Shown: positions 1-7,719 of the stretch, in pieces
Layout of the letters: every line of letters starts with the position of its first letter
Position numbering within the stretch: position 1 is the stretch's first letter
Assembly: GCA_900757705.1 (NCBI GenBank)
Contig: CAAEOW010000168.1
Location: forward strand, 1 to 51,269
Direction: 5' to 3'
From: an uncultured Collinsella sp.
Lineage (GTDB): Bacteria > Actinomycetota > Coriobacteriia > Coriobacteriales > Coriobacteriaceae
Length of the DNA: 51,269 nt
The notes under the pieces: generated by a model
Databases searched by the model: none
Told to the model about the DNA's origin: nothing
Seen by the model: only the letters and a program-made list of their open reading frames with translations
Made by a program: the position numbers and the translations under genes

Positions 1-100
1 ACGGCAGCCCGTCAGTCACCCTCTCGGCATTAAAAATGGGGTAAGGCCACGTGGCCTTACCCCATTTTTAATGCCGAGAGGGTGACTGACGGGCTGCCGT
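1..100. repeat. 100-bp perfect palindrome at window edge
   Basis: Bases 1-50 are the exact reverse complement of bases 51-100, with the symmetry centre between 50 and 51 and no loop. No reading frame in it looks coding. Perfect loopless palindromes of this size are unstable in bacteria, and the palindrome begins exactly at base 1. An assembly or contig-end artefact (hairpin fold-back) is therefore at least as likely as a real element. Confidence 0.9.
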
Positions 101-104
101 AAAA

Positions 105-286
105 CGAAGGTGAATGCTTTTCCGCGAAGTGAACGAGTGAAATCGGACCCCTGGAGCATCGACACTTTGGAGGCACCGTTTCCTGCGGTTTCGTAAGGTT
201 TTTCCTGCAGTTTTGGCGTCAAAAAGTGTGGATGCTTCGGGGGTCCAAAATAGGTCGTTCACTTCGCGGAAAAGCATTCACCTTCG
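105..286. repeat. long hairpin repeat element, copy A
   Basis: A 32-bp perfect inverted repeat (105-136 against 255-286) encloses a second, nearly perfect inverted pair starting GGACCCC near 145 and ending GGGGTCC near 245. The whole 182-bp unit could fold into one long hairpin. A diverged second copy lies at 3143-3316. It sits just beyond the 3' end of the histidine kinase gene. It carries no convincing ORF and could be a MITE/REP-like element or a structured RNA. Confidence 0.8.
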
Positions 287-303
287 ATTCGTGAGAGACG
301 CCC

Positions 304-1599
304 CTACCGCGGCAGGCGAATCGTAAAGCGGCTGCCGACGCCCTCGACTGAGGTCACACCAATGACGCCGCCGTGGCTGTCGACGATCCACTTGGCGATG
401 GCGAGCCCCAGACCCGAGCCCTGCGCGCCGGCATCGCGCGCGTTGTCGGCGCGGTAGAACCGTTCAAACGCGTGAGCTGCGGATTCCTGGTTCATGCCGA
501 TGCCCTCGTCCTCAACGCTTATGTCGACCGTGCCCGCGCCCGCATCCGGCGCTACGCCAAACGAGATGGGCGTGCCCGCGTCCGAATACTTGGCGGCGTT
601 TTGCACGATCACGCGCAGAGCCTGCTTCACGAGCGCCACGTCGACGGGCGCGTCGCAGCGCGGGTCGCTGGCAAGCAAGGCGTCAAAAGCCAGCCGATAC
701 GTGTGCTCGGTATCGATCATCTGCGATTCCTCGCATACCTCGCCGACCAGTGCGGCCAGGTTAGTATTCGCACGCCGCAGGACCGTGCGCCCGGCATCGC
801 CGCGTGCCAAAAACAGCAGCTGTTCCACGAGCTCCTGCATGTGCTCGCTTTCGGCCTTGAGGGACGCGATGGATTCTGCCAGCACGTCCGGGTCGTCTTT
901 GCCCCAGCGGTCGAGCATGTTCACGTAGCCCTGAATCACCGCGATGGGCGTGCGCAGCTCGTGGCTCGCGTCGTTGACAAAGCGCATCTGCTGCAGCTTG
1001 GCCTCTTGCATCTGGCGCAGCAGGCGGTTGAGCGCGACCTCGATGCTTGCCAGGTCAGCGTCGCCGGTGGTGACGCTCGGCGAGTCGACGCTTGCGCGCT
1101 CGATGGCCTGCTCCAACGTTTCCATCTTGCCGCCGGAGAGCTGCATGCGGCCGAGCTCGTCCACGCGCAAGGCCAGGTCGTTGAGCGGCGCCATGGTACG
1201 GCGCACGCGGCGGGCGCCGCCGAGCATGTTGAGCACGCTGATGACCTGCCAACCCACAACGACAAGGTAGAGAGGCCATAGCGCGACGAGGTCCTGCGCG
1301 AGGGGGAAGGTCTTGGTGGTACGCGCAAGCTCGACGGTATAAGTGAGCGTTGCCAGGTTCCAGCCGCGCGCGGGCGTCAGCGACATGCCATGAACGGTGG
1401 CGCCGGGAATCCATCCTGCGGTAAACGCGTCGTCGGGCAGCGTCTGGTTGTATCCATAGACGAGGATCGCCGCCGCAATCACCATCAGCAACAGATCGAG
1501 CCAGACGTAGCTCATCAAGCGGCGCCACATATAGCCCCAGTTGATGGCGCGGGCGATGGAGGTGACGCGCTTGGCCTCGGCGTTACGCGCGGCAGACAT
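304..1599 (-). CDS. sensor histidine kinase (OmpR-system partner)
   Basis: Membrane sensor kinase that should phosphorylate the regulator encoded just upstream. Residues ~29-51 and ~104-126 are membrane segments enclosing a ~50-residue extracellular loop. A HAMP-like linker follows, then the H-box with DASHELRTP (phospho-accepting His ~213). The C-terminal HATPase has an N-box (QNAAKYSD), DEGIGM and a GSGLGLAIAKW G2 motif. The ATG at 1599 is chosen because it overlaps the regulator's stop by 17 bp and follows a GGGGTGGG purine stretch. The frame stays open further upstream, but only as an out-of-frame reading of the regulator gene. The short sensor loop gives no clue to the ligand. Confidence 0.92.
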   Translation of the reverse strand: MSAARNAEAKRVTSIARAINWGYMWRRLMSYVWLDLLLMVIAAAILVYGYNQTLPDDAFTAGWIPGATVHGMSLTPARGWNLATLTYTVELARTTKTFPLAQDLVALWPLYLVVVGWQVISVLNMLGGARRVRRTMAPLNDLALRVDELGRMQLSGGKMETLEQAIERASVDSPSVTTGDADLASIEVALNRLLRQMQEAKLQQMRFVNDASHELRTPIAVIQGYVNMLDRWGKDDPDVLAESIASLKAESEHMQELVEQLLFLARGDAGRTVLRRANTNLAALVGEVCEESQMIDTEHTYRLAFDALLASDPRCDAPVDVALVKQALRVIVQNAAKYSDAGTPISFGVAPDAGAGTVDISVEDEGIGMNQESAAHAFERFYRADNARDAGAQGSGLGLAIAKWIVDSHGGVIGVTSVEGVGSRFTIRLPR

Positions 1600-2368
1600 A
1601 GCCCACCCCGCGCACGGTTTGGATGATGCGGGCGCCGCCGGCGTCTTCGATTTTGGCGCGCAGGTGCGCGATGTGCACGTCGACGTTGTTGGTGTCGCCC
1701 ACGTATTCGTAGCCCAGCGCCTCGTGCGCGATGCGCTCGCGCGTGAGCACGGTCTCGGCATGCGCCATAAGCAGGGCGAGGACGTCGAACTCGCGAGCCG
1801 TGAGTGCGATGGGCGAGCCGCCGACCGTGACTTCGCGGCGGTCGGGGTCGAGCGCAACTAAGCCCACGGTGAGTGTGGCGGGGGAGGGCGTGGCAGCGGT
1901 CTGGACCGTGTCGGTTGCCGGGGACATTGTGGCGATACCGGCGGCCGTGTCGCTCGCTACGCCAACCCCGGCGCTGGCGCCGCCAACGCCCGAAGCCGCC
2001 CGCACGGCCTCCGAGCGCTTCAGCGCCACACGGATCCTTGCGAACAGCTCCTCAATGGCAAACGGCTTGGTCAGGTAATCGTCGGCGCCGGCATCGAGCC
2101 CGGCCACCTTGTCCATCACGGCATCGCGCGCGGTGACCATGATCACCGGCACATCCTTGTGCTTGCGGACACGCCGCAGGACCTCCATGCCGTTGAGCTG
2201 CGGCAGCAGCACATCGAGCAGAATCAGATCGTAGTCGCGCTCCAGTGCCAGGTCCACGGCGGTGCGGCCGTCGGCGGCGTGCTCCACCTGGTAGCCCTCG
2301 TGCTCCAGCTCGAGCGTCACAAAGCGGGCGATTTTCTCCTCGTCCTCTACGATCAGAATCCGTGCCAT
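1583..2368 (-). CDS. OmpR/PhoB-family response regulator
   Basis: DNA-binding response regulator of the adjacent kinase. Residues 1-~120 form a receiver domain with the acidic pair ED, phospho-acceptor Asp52 (LLDVLLP), the Thr of VTARD and Lys of TKPF. Residues ~165-261 form a winged helix ending RGVGYVC, typical of OmpR/PhoB. The linker between them is unusually long (about 45 residues) and almost entirely Ala, Gly, Val, Thr, Ser and Pro. This makes the protein 261 aa rather than the usual ~230. It lies 18 bp downstream of the DUF4342 gene and overlaps the kinase gene, so the three genes look like one operon. Confidence 0.93.
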   Translation of the reverse strand: MARILIVEDEEKIARFVTLELEHEGYQVEHAADGRTAVDLALERDYDLILLDVLLPQLNGMEVLRRVRKHKDVPVIMVTARDAVMDKVAGLDAGADDYLTKPFAIEELFARIRVALKRSEAVRAASGVGGASAGVGVASDTAAGIATMSPATDTVQTAATPSPATLTVGLVALDPDRREVTVGGSPIALTAREFDVLALLMAHAETVLTRERIAHEALGYEYVGDTNNVDVHIAHLRAKIEDAGGARIIQTVRGVGYVCRA

Positions 2369-2386
2369 GCGTGCCCCCGTCTGCGA

Positions 2387-2929
2387 TTACTTGTCGTCGT
2401 TGAGATTTTGTTTGATGTCGTCCGCGGCGTTGGCGGCGTGATTCATAAGGTTGTTGATACTGCCGGGCACGTCGCCGTCGCTGTCGATGCGGTAACGCAT
2501 GCCAAAGAACAGGCCAATCAGCATCAGCCATATCGTGGCGCCCCAGGCAAACAGCGCGACGATGGGGATCAGGATAGGGATGTTGAGGATGATCGCATCG
2601 CGGCGCGTGGCGATAAACTTGGTGTCCAGACTCAGGCGGAAGAGTTTTTTGAGGTACTCCCATACGCTGTCCATCTTTTTAGAGAAGTCGGTCTTTTCGC
2701 TCGACTTTTCGTAGGCTGCCTGCGCGGCGACCATCTCGGCAGAGGGCTCATCGACTGGCGTGGACTCGGTGGCGGCATGCGCCGATGTGGTCTGGGTCTT
2801 GCCCTGCGACTCAAGCCAAATGATGGCATCCAGGACGTTGCCGTTGGCGGCGTCGAGCGCGGCCTTGGCATCGGTGTAGCTCACGTTGCACTTGGTGCGG
2901 ATGGTTTCAACTTTTTCGAGGTCGTCCAT
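2387..2929 (-). CDS. UBA-like / DUF4342 membrane protein
   Basis: A 180-aa protein. Residues 1-~42 (LEKVETIRTKCNVSYTDAKA onward, then ANGNVLDAIIWLE) match the UBA/TS-N-like helical domain found at the start of DUF4342 proteins. After a ~50-residue Ser/Thr/Ala linker, a basic amphipathic segment leads into one hydrophobic stretch of ~35 residues that could span the membrane once or twice, then an acidic tail. The function of DUF4342 is not established. As first gene of a two-component operon it may be a regulatory target or accessory membrane component, but that is inference. Confidence 0.85.
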   Translation of the reverse strand: MDDLEKVETIRTKCNVSYTDAKAALDAANGNVLDAIIWLESQGKTQTTSAHAATESTPVDEPSAEMVAAQAAYEKSSEKTDFSKKMDSVWEYLKKLFRLSLDTKFIATRRDAIILNIPILIPIVALFAWGATIWLMLIGLFFGMRYRIDSDGDVPGSINNLMNHAANAADDIKQNLNDDK

Positions 2930-3042
2930 GACCTGTCCTTTCGTTCGATGGGCGCGACGCCGGGCGATTTGCCCGGGCGCGAGCGTTGCGTTCGGCGGCC
3001 TGCGTGGCGCCGCCCCGCCCTTGGTCGAACTCTATAGTGCAG

Positions 3043-3070
3043 GTTATAGATTAAGCGATTCTTGAGCCAA
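3043..3070 (-). promoter_or_regulatory. predicted sigma-70 promoter of the DUF4342-RR-HK operon
   Basis: On the minus strand, TTGGCT (3070-3065) and TATAAC (3048-3043) are separated by 16 bp, about 110 bp upstream of the DUF4342 start codon. A second TATAG-like box lies a few bases further downstream. Prediction by eye only. Confidence 0.45.
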
Positions 3071-3142
3071 GATTAATGTTGGATGAGTTTTTGGGTGGCA
3101 GTGGGGAAGGGAGAGGTGTCCTTCTGGGTAGCTAGCAGCGAG

Positions 3143-3316
3143 GTCTAATACTTTCCCGAGAAGTGAACGAGCTAAATCGGACCCCCGAAGCATCGACACT
3201 TTAGAGGTGCCGTTTCCTGCGGTTTCGATGCTGAAATCCTGCGATTTTGCCGACGAAAAATGTGGATGCTTCAGGGGTCCAAAAACAGACGTTCACTTCG
3301 CGGAAAAGTATTAGAC
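3143..3316. repeat. long hairpin repeat element, copy B
   Basis: Second copy of the 105-286 element. Arms 3143-3169 and 3290-3316 are complementary at 25 of 27 positions. An inner pair beginning GGACCCC near 3179 and ending GGGGTCC near 3280 is also shared with copy A. The outermost ~10 bases of each arm differ between the copies (copy A GGTGAATGC, copy B GTCTAATAC), yet remain self-complementary in each. The element fills most of the gap between the DUF4342 operon and the AbiE locus. Confidence 0.78.
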
Positions 3317-3413
3317 TTTGGCAGCGGAGAGCGGTGACCTAACGGCAAGCCGGCGGCAGAAATGGGATAGGCGAAGCGCACCGATCGTATAGAATCAAAA
3401 ATGCGTTTCAAAA

Positions 3414-3430
3414 GTATGAAAATATCATAC
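3414..3430. promoter_or_regulatory. candidate AbiEi operator (GTATGA-N5-TCATAC)
   Basis: A perfect 6-bp inverted repeat with a 5-base spacer lies just ahead of the AbiE operon, overlapping a TACAAT -10-like box (3428-3433). Known AbiEi antitoxins repress their own operon by binding inverted repeats in the promoter, so this is the natural candidate site. If TACAAT is the -10, transcription would start close to the ATG at 3440, giving a nearly leaderless message. Confidence 0.5.
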
Positions 3431-3439
3431 AATTGCAAC

Positions 3440-4063
3440 ATGAAGTACTTTAGCAACATAACGGCGATAAGCGAGCTTTCCGAGAGTGAGGGCGTGTTCA
3501 CCACAGCCCAGGCGGCTCGTATGGACATCTCTCGAGATGCGCTGGCACACTCATGCCGCGTGGGGCGTCTTGAACGGATATGCCACGGCGCCTACCGGAT
3601 GTCGGGCACGCAGCGCCGAGACACTGACGAGCTCAACGCTTTTTGGAAGCTCACCAATCCCTCCCTTTGCGCGTGGGAGAGAAAACGCCAGTGGGACGGC
3701 ATTGCAGTGAGCGGTACGACTGCGGCGAGCCTACAGCAAATGGGCGATTTCCATCTGTCCCCCTACAGGATGACCGCGCCCATGCGCATCAATACGAGAA
3801 ACGAATCCCTTTCTTTTGCAAAGCGCGAGATTGCTGAGCAGGACATCGTCTGGCTCGACGGCCTGCCGGTAACTAAACCCGAGCGCACGCTTGTCGATCT
3901 TTGCCTCGATTGCGAGGACCCCTCATTAATTATCGATGCCTATCACGACGCGCTTAGGCGTGGGCTCGATATACAACGGCTGAAGGATCTTGTAGAAGAG
4001 AACTCTAAAACCGCCAAACGACGCGAGCTAATGATGCCTTTGCTGATGGTGCTGAACGGGTAA
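3440..4063 (+). CDS. abiEi: AbiEi-family antitoxin / transcriptional regulator
   Basis: Antitoxin of a type IV toxin-antitoxin (abortive infection AbiE) pair. The N-terminal ~70 residues (SESEGVFTTAQAARMDISRD, then LERICHGAYRM) are the winged-helix domain typical of AbiEi, expected to bind the operon's own promoter. The remainder carries the AbiEi C-terminal pattern, including LPVTKPERTLVDLC and DALRRGL. The start is uncertain: in-frame ATGs lie at 3401, 3416 and 3440, none with a clear Shine-Dalgarno. I prefer 3440 because the putative operator and -10 box lie just upstream. The toxin gene follows 18 bp downstream. The family normally acts without binding the toxin directly. Confidence 0.82.
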   Translation: MKYFSNITAISELSESEGVFTTAQAARMDISRDALAHSCRVGRLERICHGAYRMSGTQRRDTDELNAFWKLTNPSLCAWERKRQWDGIAVSGTTAASLQQMGDFHLSPYRMTAPMRINTRNESLSFAKREIAEQDIVWLDGLPVTKPERTLVDLCLDCEDPSLIIDAYHDALRRGLDIQRLKDLVEENSKTAKRRELMMPLLMVLNG

Positions 4064-4081
4064 TGCGAAACGGAGGACGTA

Positions 4082-4969
4082 GTGAAGTACAAAACGCCTG
4101 CCGCATTGGAGATAGCTGTTAGGAATGCCGCAAGAGAATCGCCGATGGATACTAATCGGGCGATCGTCGGTTTCTACTTTCATCGCTTCCTATGTCGCGT
4201 TTTTTCAGAAGATGACGGCAGCTTTGTGCTCAAGGGTGGCCAAAGCGTCCTGGCGCGAACTCTCGATGCACGTGTCACAAGAGATATTGACTTAGTTGCT
4301 CAAGAGGAAAGTCTCGAAGAGGCTATTGCCGATCTGGTGCAGGCGGCTTCGATTGATCTGGAGGATTTCGTTTCGTTTGTCTTTGATCGTGCAGAGCAGA
4401 TCAAAGAAGAAGATGAGTATCGGTGCGGTGCTAAGGTATGGTTCACCCCCTTTATGGGAACCAAGAAGCTACAGCCAATTTCAATTGACTTGGTAATTGA
4501 TGAAGTGCGGGGACTTGAGCCTGAGGTTCTCGCGCCGATCGATCGTTTGAATATCGAGGGGCTCCCAGTCTGCGACTATCGAGTATGCCGAGTGGAGAGC
4601 GCCCTTGCAGATAAATTGCTCGCAATGATAGAGATGCATGAGGGCCGTGCCTCTTCGCGAATCAAGGATATAGTCGACATCTTGGTGTACGCGAAAACTT
4701 GCTTCATCGATGGGGCTACGCTTGTCGAGAGGGTCGAGAAAGAAGCGTCTGCCCGCAAAGTGGCAATGCCGGAAGAGTTCGTGGCGCCTCTCTGGTGGAA
4801 ACAAAATGGTTCTGCGCAGTACATAAAGATGGCGAGTCAGGCGGGGGTACTTGATCTCGCGGGGGACATCGCTGGGGCAGAAGAGATCGTCAATCGGTTG
4901 TATGCACCGTGCTTTAATCATTCGGCGAATGTGCGCAAATGGAATCCTCAGACCACGGGATGGGAATAG
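4082..4969 (+). CDS. abiEii: AbiEii-family nucleotidyltransferase toxin
   Basis: Toxin of the AbiE pair, a member of the DNA polymerase beta-like nucleotidyltransferase superfamily. The family signature is clear: KGGQSVL at residues ~51-57 and TRDIDL at ~66-71 (the catalytic DxD-type Asp residues), followed by a Lys-containing DKLLAMIEMHEGR helix and an SSRIKDIVDI segment. The GTG start at 4082 is preceded by GGAGG (4072-4076). Length (295 aa) is usual for AbiEii. Related enzymes block growth by transferring nucleotides, and for some members tRNA is the target. The exact substrate here cannot be read from sequence. Confidence 0.88.
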   Translation: MKYKTPAALEIAVRNAARESPMDTNRAIVGFYFHRFLCRVFSEDDGSFVLKGGQSVLARTLDARVTRDIDLVAQEESLEEAIADLVQAASIDLEDFVSFVFDRAEQIKEEDEYRCGAKVWFTPFMGTKKLQPISIDLVIDEVRGLEPEVLAPIDRLNIEGLPVCDYRVCRVESALADKLLAMIEMHEGRASSRIKDIVDILVYAKTCFIDGATLVERVEKEASARKVAMPEEFVAPLWWKQNGSAQYIKMASQAGVLDLAGDIAGAEEIVNRLYAPCFNHSANVRKWNPQTTGWE

Positions 4970-4978
4970 GCTAGATAG

Positions 4979-5017
4979 TTAAGCCGGCGGCAGGATTAGT
5001 TCCTGCCGCCGGCTTAA
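4979..5017. terminator. bidirectional intrinsic terminator
   Basis: A 17-bp perfect stem (TTAAGCCGGCGGCAGGA and its complement) closes a 5-base loop. It lies between the convergent AbiEii and HsdM/HsdS-like genes and can serve both strands. Confidence 0.85.
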
Positions 5018-5038
5018 GACGTTTCTACTGCCTATGCG

Positions 5039-6478
5039 CTATTCGCTGGCCTGGTCGATCACCTGAGTGACAGCCTTTTTTGCGGTTTCAAGGTCGCGCT
5101 GAGCTTGGGCGACAGCGGCCTCGGCTTGTTTCTTTGCCCTTACGACCTCGGCAAAGCGATTGATGGATTCGCTGTACTCGCGTGTGCGTGGGTCGAGCGC
5201 CGGTGGGACTTCGATCTCGAACAGGTCGCTAGGACGGATAGCGCGGATGCTGGCTGCTTCAGTTAATGCTTGAATCAGCTGCGCCCCGTGGCCTTCGGTA
5301 AGGTATCCAACGATTATCTCCGAAAACACCACGCGCTCATCTTCGGTCATCGTTTGGAATGACGGGCGAATGACGGTGGTGTTATGTGAGGCAACCAGAT
5401 GTTGCTTCGCGTCTGAGGCACTGACCACGAGCAAGTTGGATGCGCCAGAGCGCCCCAGCATTCGCGGCATGACGATATCGCCGGCGCGGAGTTCGTAGCG
5501 ATCGAGGACGCTGGGGTCTACCTTTACGAATTTAGAATCCGAACCATTTTGATCATCTGCAGCATCTGCGGGCAGAAGATTGCCGTCCTGAAAATCTTGA
5601 GATGAGATCCGGCGCACCTCGACTGCGTCAATGTCGTTCGATGTCGTGCTCTCGCGGGGCATGAATGGCGCGACTCGCGTAAAAGAGTCACCGAGTGTGG
5701 CGCTGTAGTTTCGGGTGATGGCGATGAGGCTGATTTTGCCTTTTGAGAGAGCGGCGTGGTGTTGGAGCAGCTCGCGCGTGGCAAAAGTGGACGTTTCGAT
5801 AGACGTCGATCTGGGCGTATTGGTATCAATGCGGGCCCAGTCAGGAGAAATAGAAAAGGTGATATCAGAGTAATACGATGTTTTGGTCACATATTGAAAA
5901 CGCGGTCCGGGCTCAATTGCGCTGCGAAATGCAACGCTGCGATTTCCTGAAGACAGTATGAGGAGCGCGCTTGTCATGTAGGGCCTGGGCTCGGAAAGTG
6001 GCAAATAAACGACGCTCTCGATGAGCCCTTCGCGTATCAAAATCGTGCGTGCTTGTTCAGCTTTATCAAGTAAATCGGCGGGAAGGATCACTGCCGCGCG
6101 AGTGCGACCTGAAAGGGCGATTGCGTACAGACACCAAATAAAAGGACCCCAGTCGCAAAAATCCAGGTAGCCAGGCTCCAAATAATCGATGAGCGCGGCA
6201 CTGTCTTTTTCGACATCGCGATTGTTTGCGCGATAGTAGTTTGATGCGTCGATAAACACTGGAGCGAGCTCGTCATTGCTTGCGCTCTGTTTACCAGGCT
6301 CAAGCTCACAAATATTGGGCACGCCGTTACCGTTTAGGGTAAAGCACTTAGCGAGATCTTCGGCATCCACGGCGCCGGGTAGACGTACGGTGAGCAGACG
6401 GCTGTCTTGTTCCAGGTTAAGCGCGCGCGAGAGGGCGGCGGCAGTGAGGCGTGGCAATGATGATGTAGTTTCACGCAT
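5039..6478 (-). CDS. orphan HsdM/HsdS-like protein (type I R-M-like)
   Basis: A 479-aa protein that joins two type I restriction-modification fragments. Residues ~90-210 resemble the C-terminal part of N6-adenine methylase subunits (AAVILPADLLDKAEQARTIL, then LIESVVYLP and SALLILS). Residues ~270-479 resemble one HsdS target-recognition half: YELRAGDIVMPR, HLVASHNTTVIRP, IRPSDLFEIEVPP, then a coiled coil of ~50 residues. I see no methylase SAM motif and no NPPY/NPPF catalytic motif, and no hsdR or full hsdM adjoins it. It is unlikely to methylate by itself; it may be a specificity or decoy factor, or a relic. The start has AAAGGG 9 bp upstream. An AT-rich stretch beyond it contains TTAGAA-N18-TAATAT as a possible promoter. 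Confidence 0.7.
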   Translation of the reverse strand: MRETTSSLPRLTAAALSRALNLEQDSRLLTVRLPGAVDAEDLAKCFTLNGNGVPNICELEPGKQSASNDELAPVFIDASNYYRANNRDVEKDSAALIDYLEPGYLDFCDWGPFIWCLYAIALSGRTRAAVILPADLLDKAEQARTILIREGLIESVVYLPLSEPRPYMTSALLILSSGNRSVAFRSAIEPGPRFQYVTKTSYYSDITFSISPDWARIDTNTPRSTSIETSTFATRELLQHHAALSKGKISLIAITRNYSATLGDSFTRVAPFMPRESTTSNDIDAVEVRRISSQDFQDGNLLPADAADDQNGSDSKFVKVDPSVLDRYELRAGDIVMPRMLGRSGASNLLVVSASDAKQHLVASHNTTVIRPSFQTMTEDERVVFSEIIVGYLTEGHGAQLIQALTEAASIRAIRPSDLFEIEVPPALDPRTREYSESINRFAEVVRAKKQAEAAVAQAQRDLETAKKAVTQVIDQASE

Positions 6479-6764
6479 GTATAGAGCCCTTTCTTCTCAG
6501 TGAGTTTATATTAGCAGAAAAATTTAAAAAATTCTAATGATGAGAACAGCGCATTGTGCTATTCTCGAAGCAATCCAAATCCAACTCAATACCAACTGCT
6601 TGATGCGAACGCTTTGCAGTCTTTAGGCAAATTGCATTATCAAACAGGAGGATTCCACTTATGAAACTGCAGGCTAGATCGATAATCATCGCTCTAGCGT
6701 CCAAACATTCTAAAGCCTAGAACAGACTCTTTATAAGCACCCACCACAGAAAGGAAGGTCATTC
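6479..6764. other. AT-rich divergent intergenic region
   Basis: This gap separates the leftward HsdM/HsdS-like gene from the rightward cassette beginning at 6765. It is clearly more AT-rich than its surroundings and holds promoters for both directions, plus a short ORF at 6661-6720. A TTGCAG (near 6614) and CATTAT (near 6635) pair with a short spacer may drive the rightward genes. Confidence 0.5.
6661..6720 (+). CDS. possible 19-aa leader peptide
   Basis: An ATG at 6661 follows a perfect AGGAGG at 6646-6651 with 9-base spacing and opens a frame of 19 codons (MKLQARSIIIALASKHSKA) ending in TAG. It lies 44 bp ahead of the cassette's first gene. The strength of the ribosome site relative to the tiny ORF suggests a translated leader that could attenuate or couple expression downstream. 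No known attenuator structure was recognised. Confidence 0.4.
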   Translation: MKLQARSIIIALASKHSKA

Positions 6765-7682
6765 GTGAAGAGTAAAGACGACATCTACAAAGCATTCCTC
6801 AGTGCGATCGATGAGGATCTCCGCGACATGTGCGAAATGAACGGAAAGGTAGAACGGTCTCTTCCGTGTCCGTACTGCGGTGGGAAGAACGTTGAACGCC
6901 TAGCCAAGACGCTCGTCGCCGTGTTGGAAAAGCGATCGCCCGATGTTCCCGGGCTGGTGCCCGAGCAGTATCGAGCCGATGTACACGAGGCCCGCGAACT
7001 TTTGACTGCCGCGACACTCGCTTTGCTGCCACTGTATTTCCCCCCGCGCGATAGTCGCATGGAAAGCGTGGCGACTGTAGTGAGCATGTTTAGGCACGGG
7101 CGTACTGCGGGCTTCAAATCGGCTGGCGTTCTCTTGTTCGAGGAAGTTGCGACAGGGATGAAGTACAGCACCAAGCAGGGTGCCTATATCCCGTCCTCCT
7201 TCGTGCGCCATACCGATGGCAGAAAGCCATGCGACCGGCTGCACCGCGATGGATCGCGTGGCTTTACGGCGGATGAAGATGATGCCGTCATGTTTTACAA
7301 GCGCTACCTCAAGGTGCAACGACGCGTGTTCGATACGAGTCCGCGTTTCAACTTTGAGCTATGCGTCAAACGCCCGTTTGAGGCACTTTTGAACGAACGA
7401 CACACTTTTTATTACATGGAGGAAAAGATGGAAATCGATTTGGCAACTAAGGTGCGGAGACTCCAGGAGCGCTACACCCTCAACCTCGCTCAGGCGAAAG
7501 GGTACGACCTGCTCGACAAGTTGATGATTAATGCATTGCTTGCGTATTTGCGAGATGAAACGGCCTCAGTTGCTGCGCGCGAGAGCTATTTGTCGCAGAC
7601 CGAGCGTCTGATCGACGGCGCGGGCAAGTTTCCGCATGCGACGAGCCTCGGGGAGGGTGTAGACGTCGATCGCATTGCCTAA
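6765..7682 (+). CDS. unknown protein with CxxC zinc-ribbon-like motif
   Basis: A 305-aa protein I do not recognise. It begins with a charged helical segment and a CPYCGGKN half-zinc-ribbon at ~35-42; no second CxxC pair is evident, so metal binding would need a partner or dimer. The rest looks soluble, with many charged residues and a long helical C-terminus (MEEKMEIDLATKVRRLQERY onward). The GTG start is preceded by AAAGGAAGG with good spacing. It is first in a four-gene run: the ATPase start is only 37 bp downstream, so the two are probably co-transcribed. Its role in the cassette could be nucleic-acid or substrate recognition, which is speculation. Confidence 0.75.
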   Translation: MKSKDDIYKAFLSAIDEDLRDMCEMNGKVERSLPCPYCGGKNVERLAKTLVAVLEKRSPDVPGLVPEQYRADVHEARELLTAATLALLPLYFPPRDSRMESVATVVSMFRHGRTAGFKSAGVLLFEEVATGMKYSTKQGAYIPSSFVRHTDGRKPCDRLHRDGSRGFTADEDDAVMFYKRYLKVQRRVFDTSPRFNFELCVKRPFEALLNERHTFYYMEEKMEIDLATKVRRLQERYTLNLAQAKGYDLLDKLMINALLAYLRDETASVAARESYLSQTERLIDGAGKFPHATSLGEGVDVDRIA

Positions 7683-7719
7683 CAACCACCAACACTACGG
7701 ACAAGAAAGGGGTCACGCC

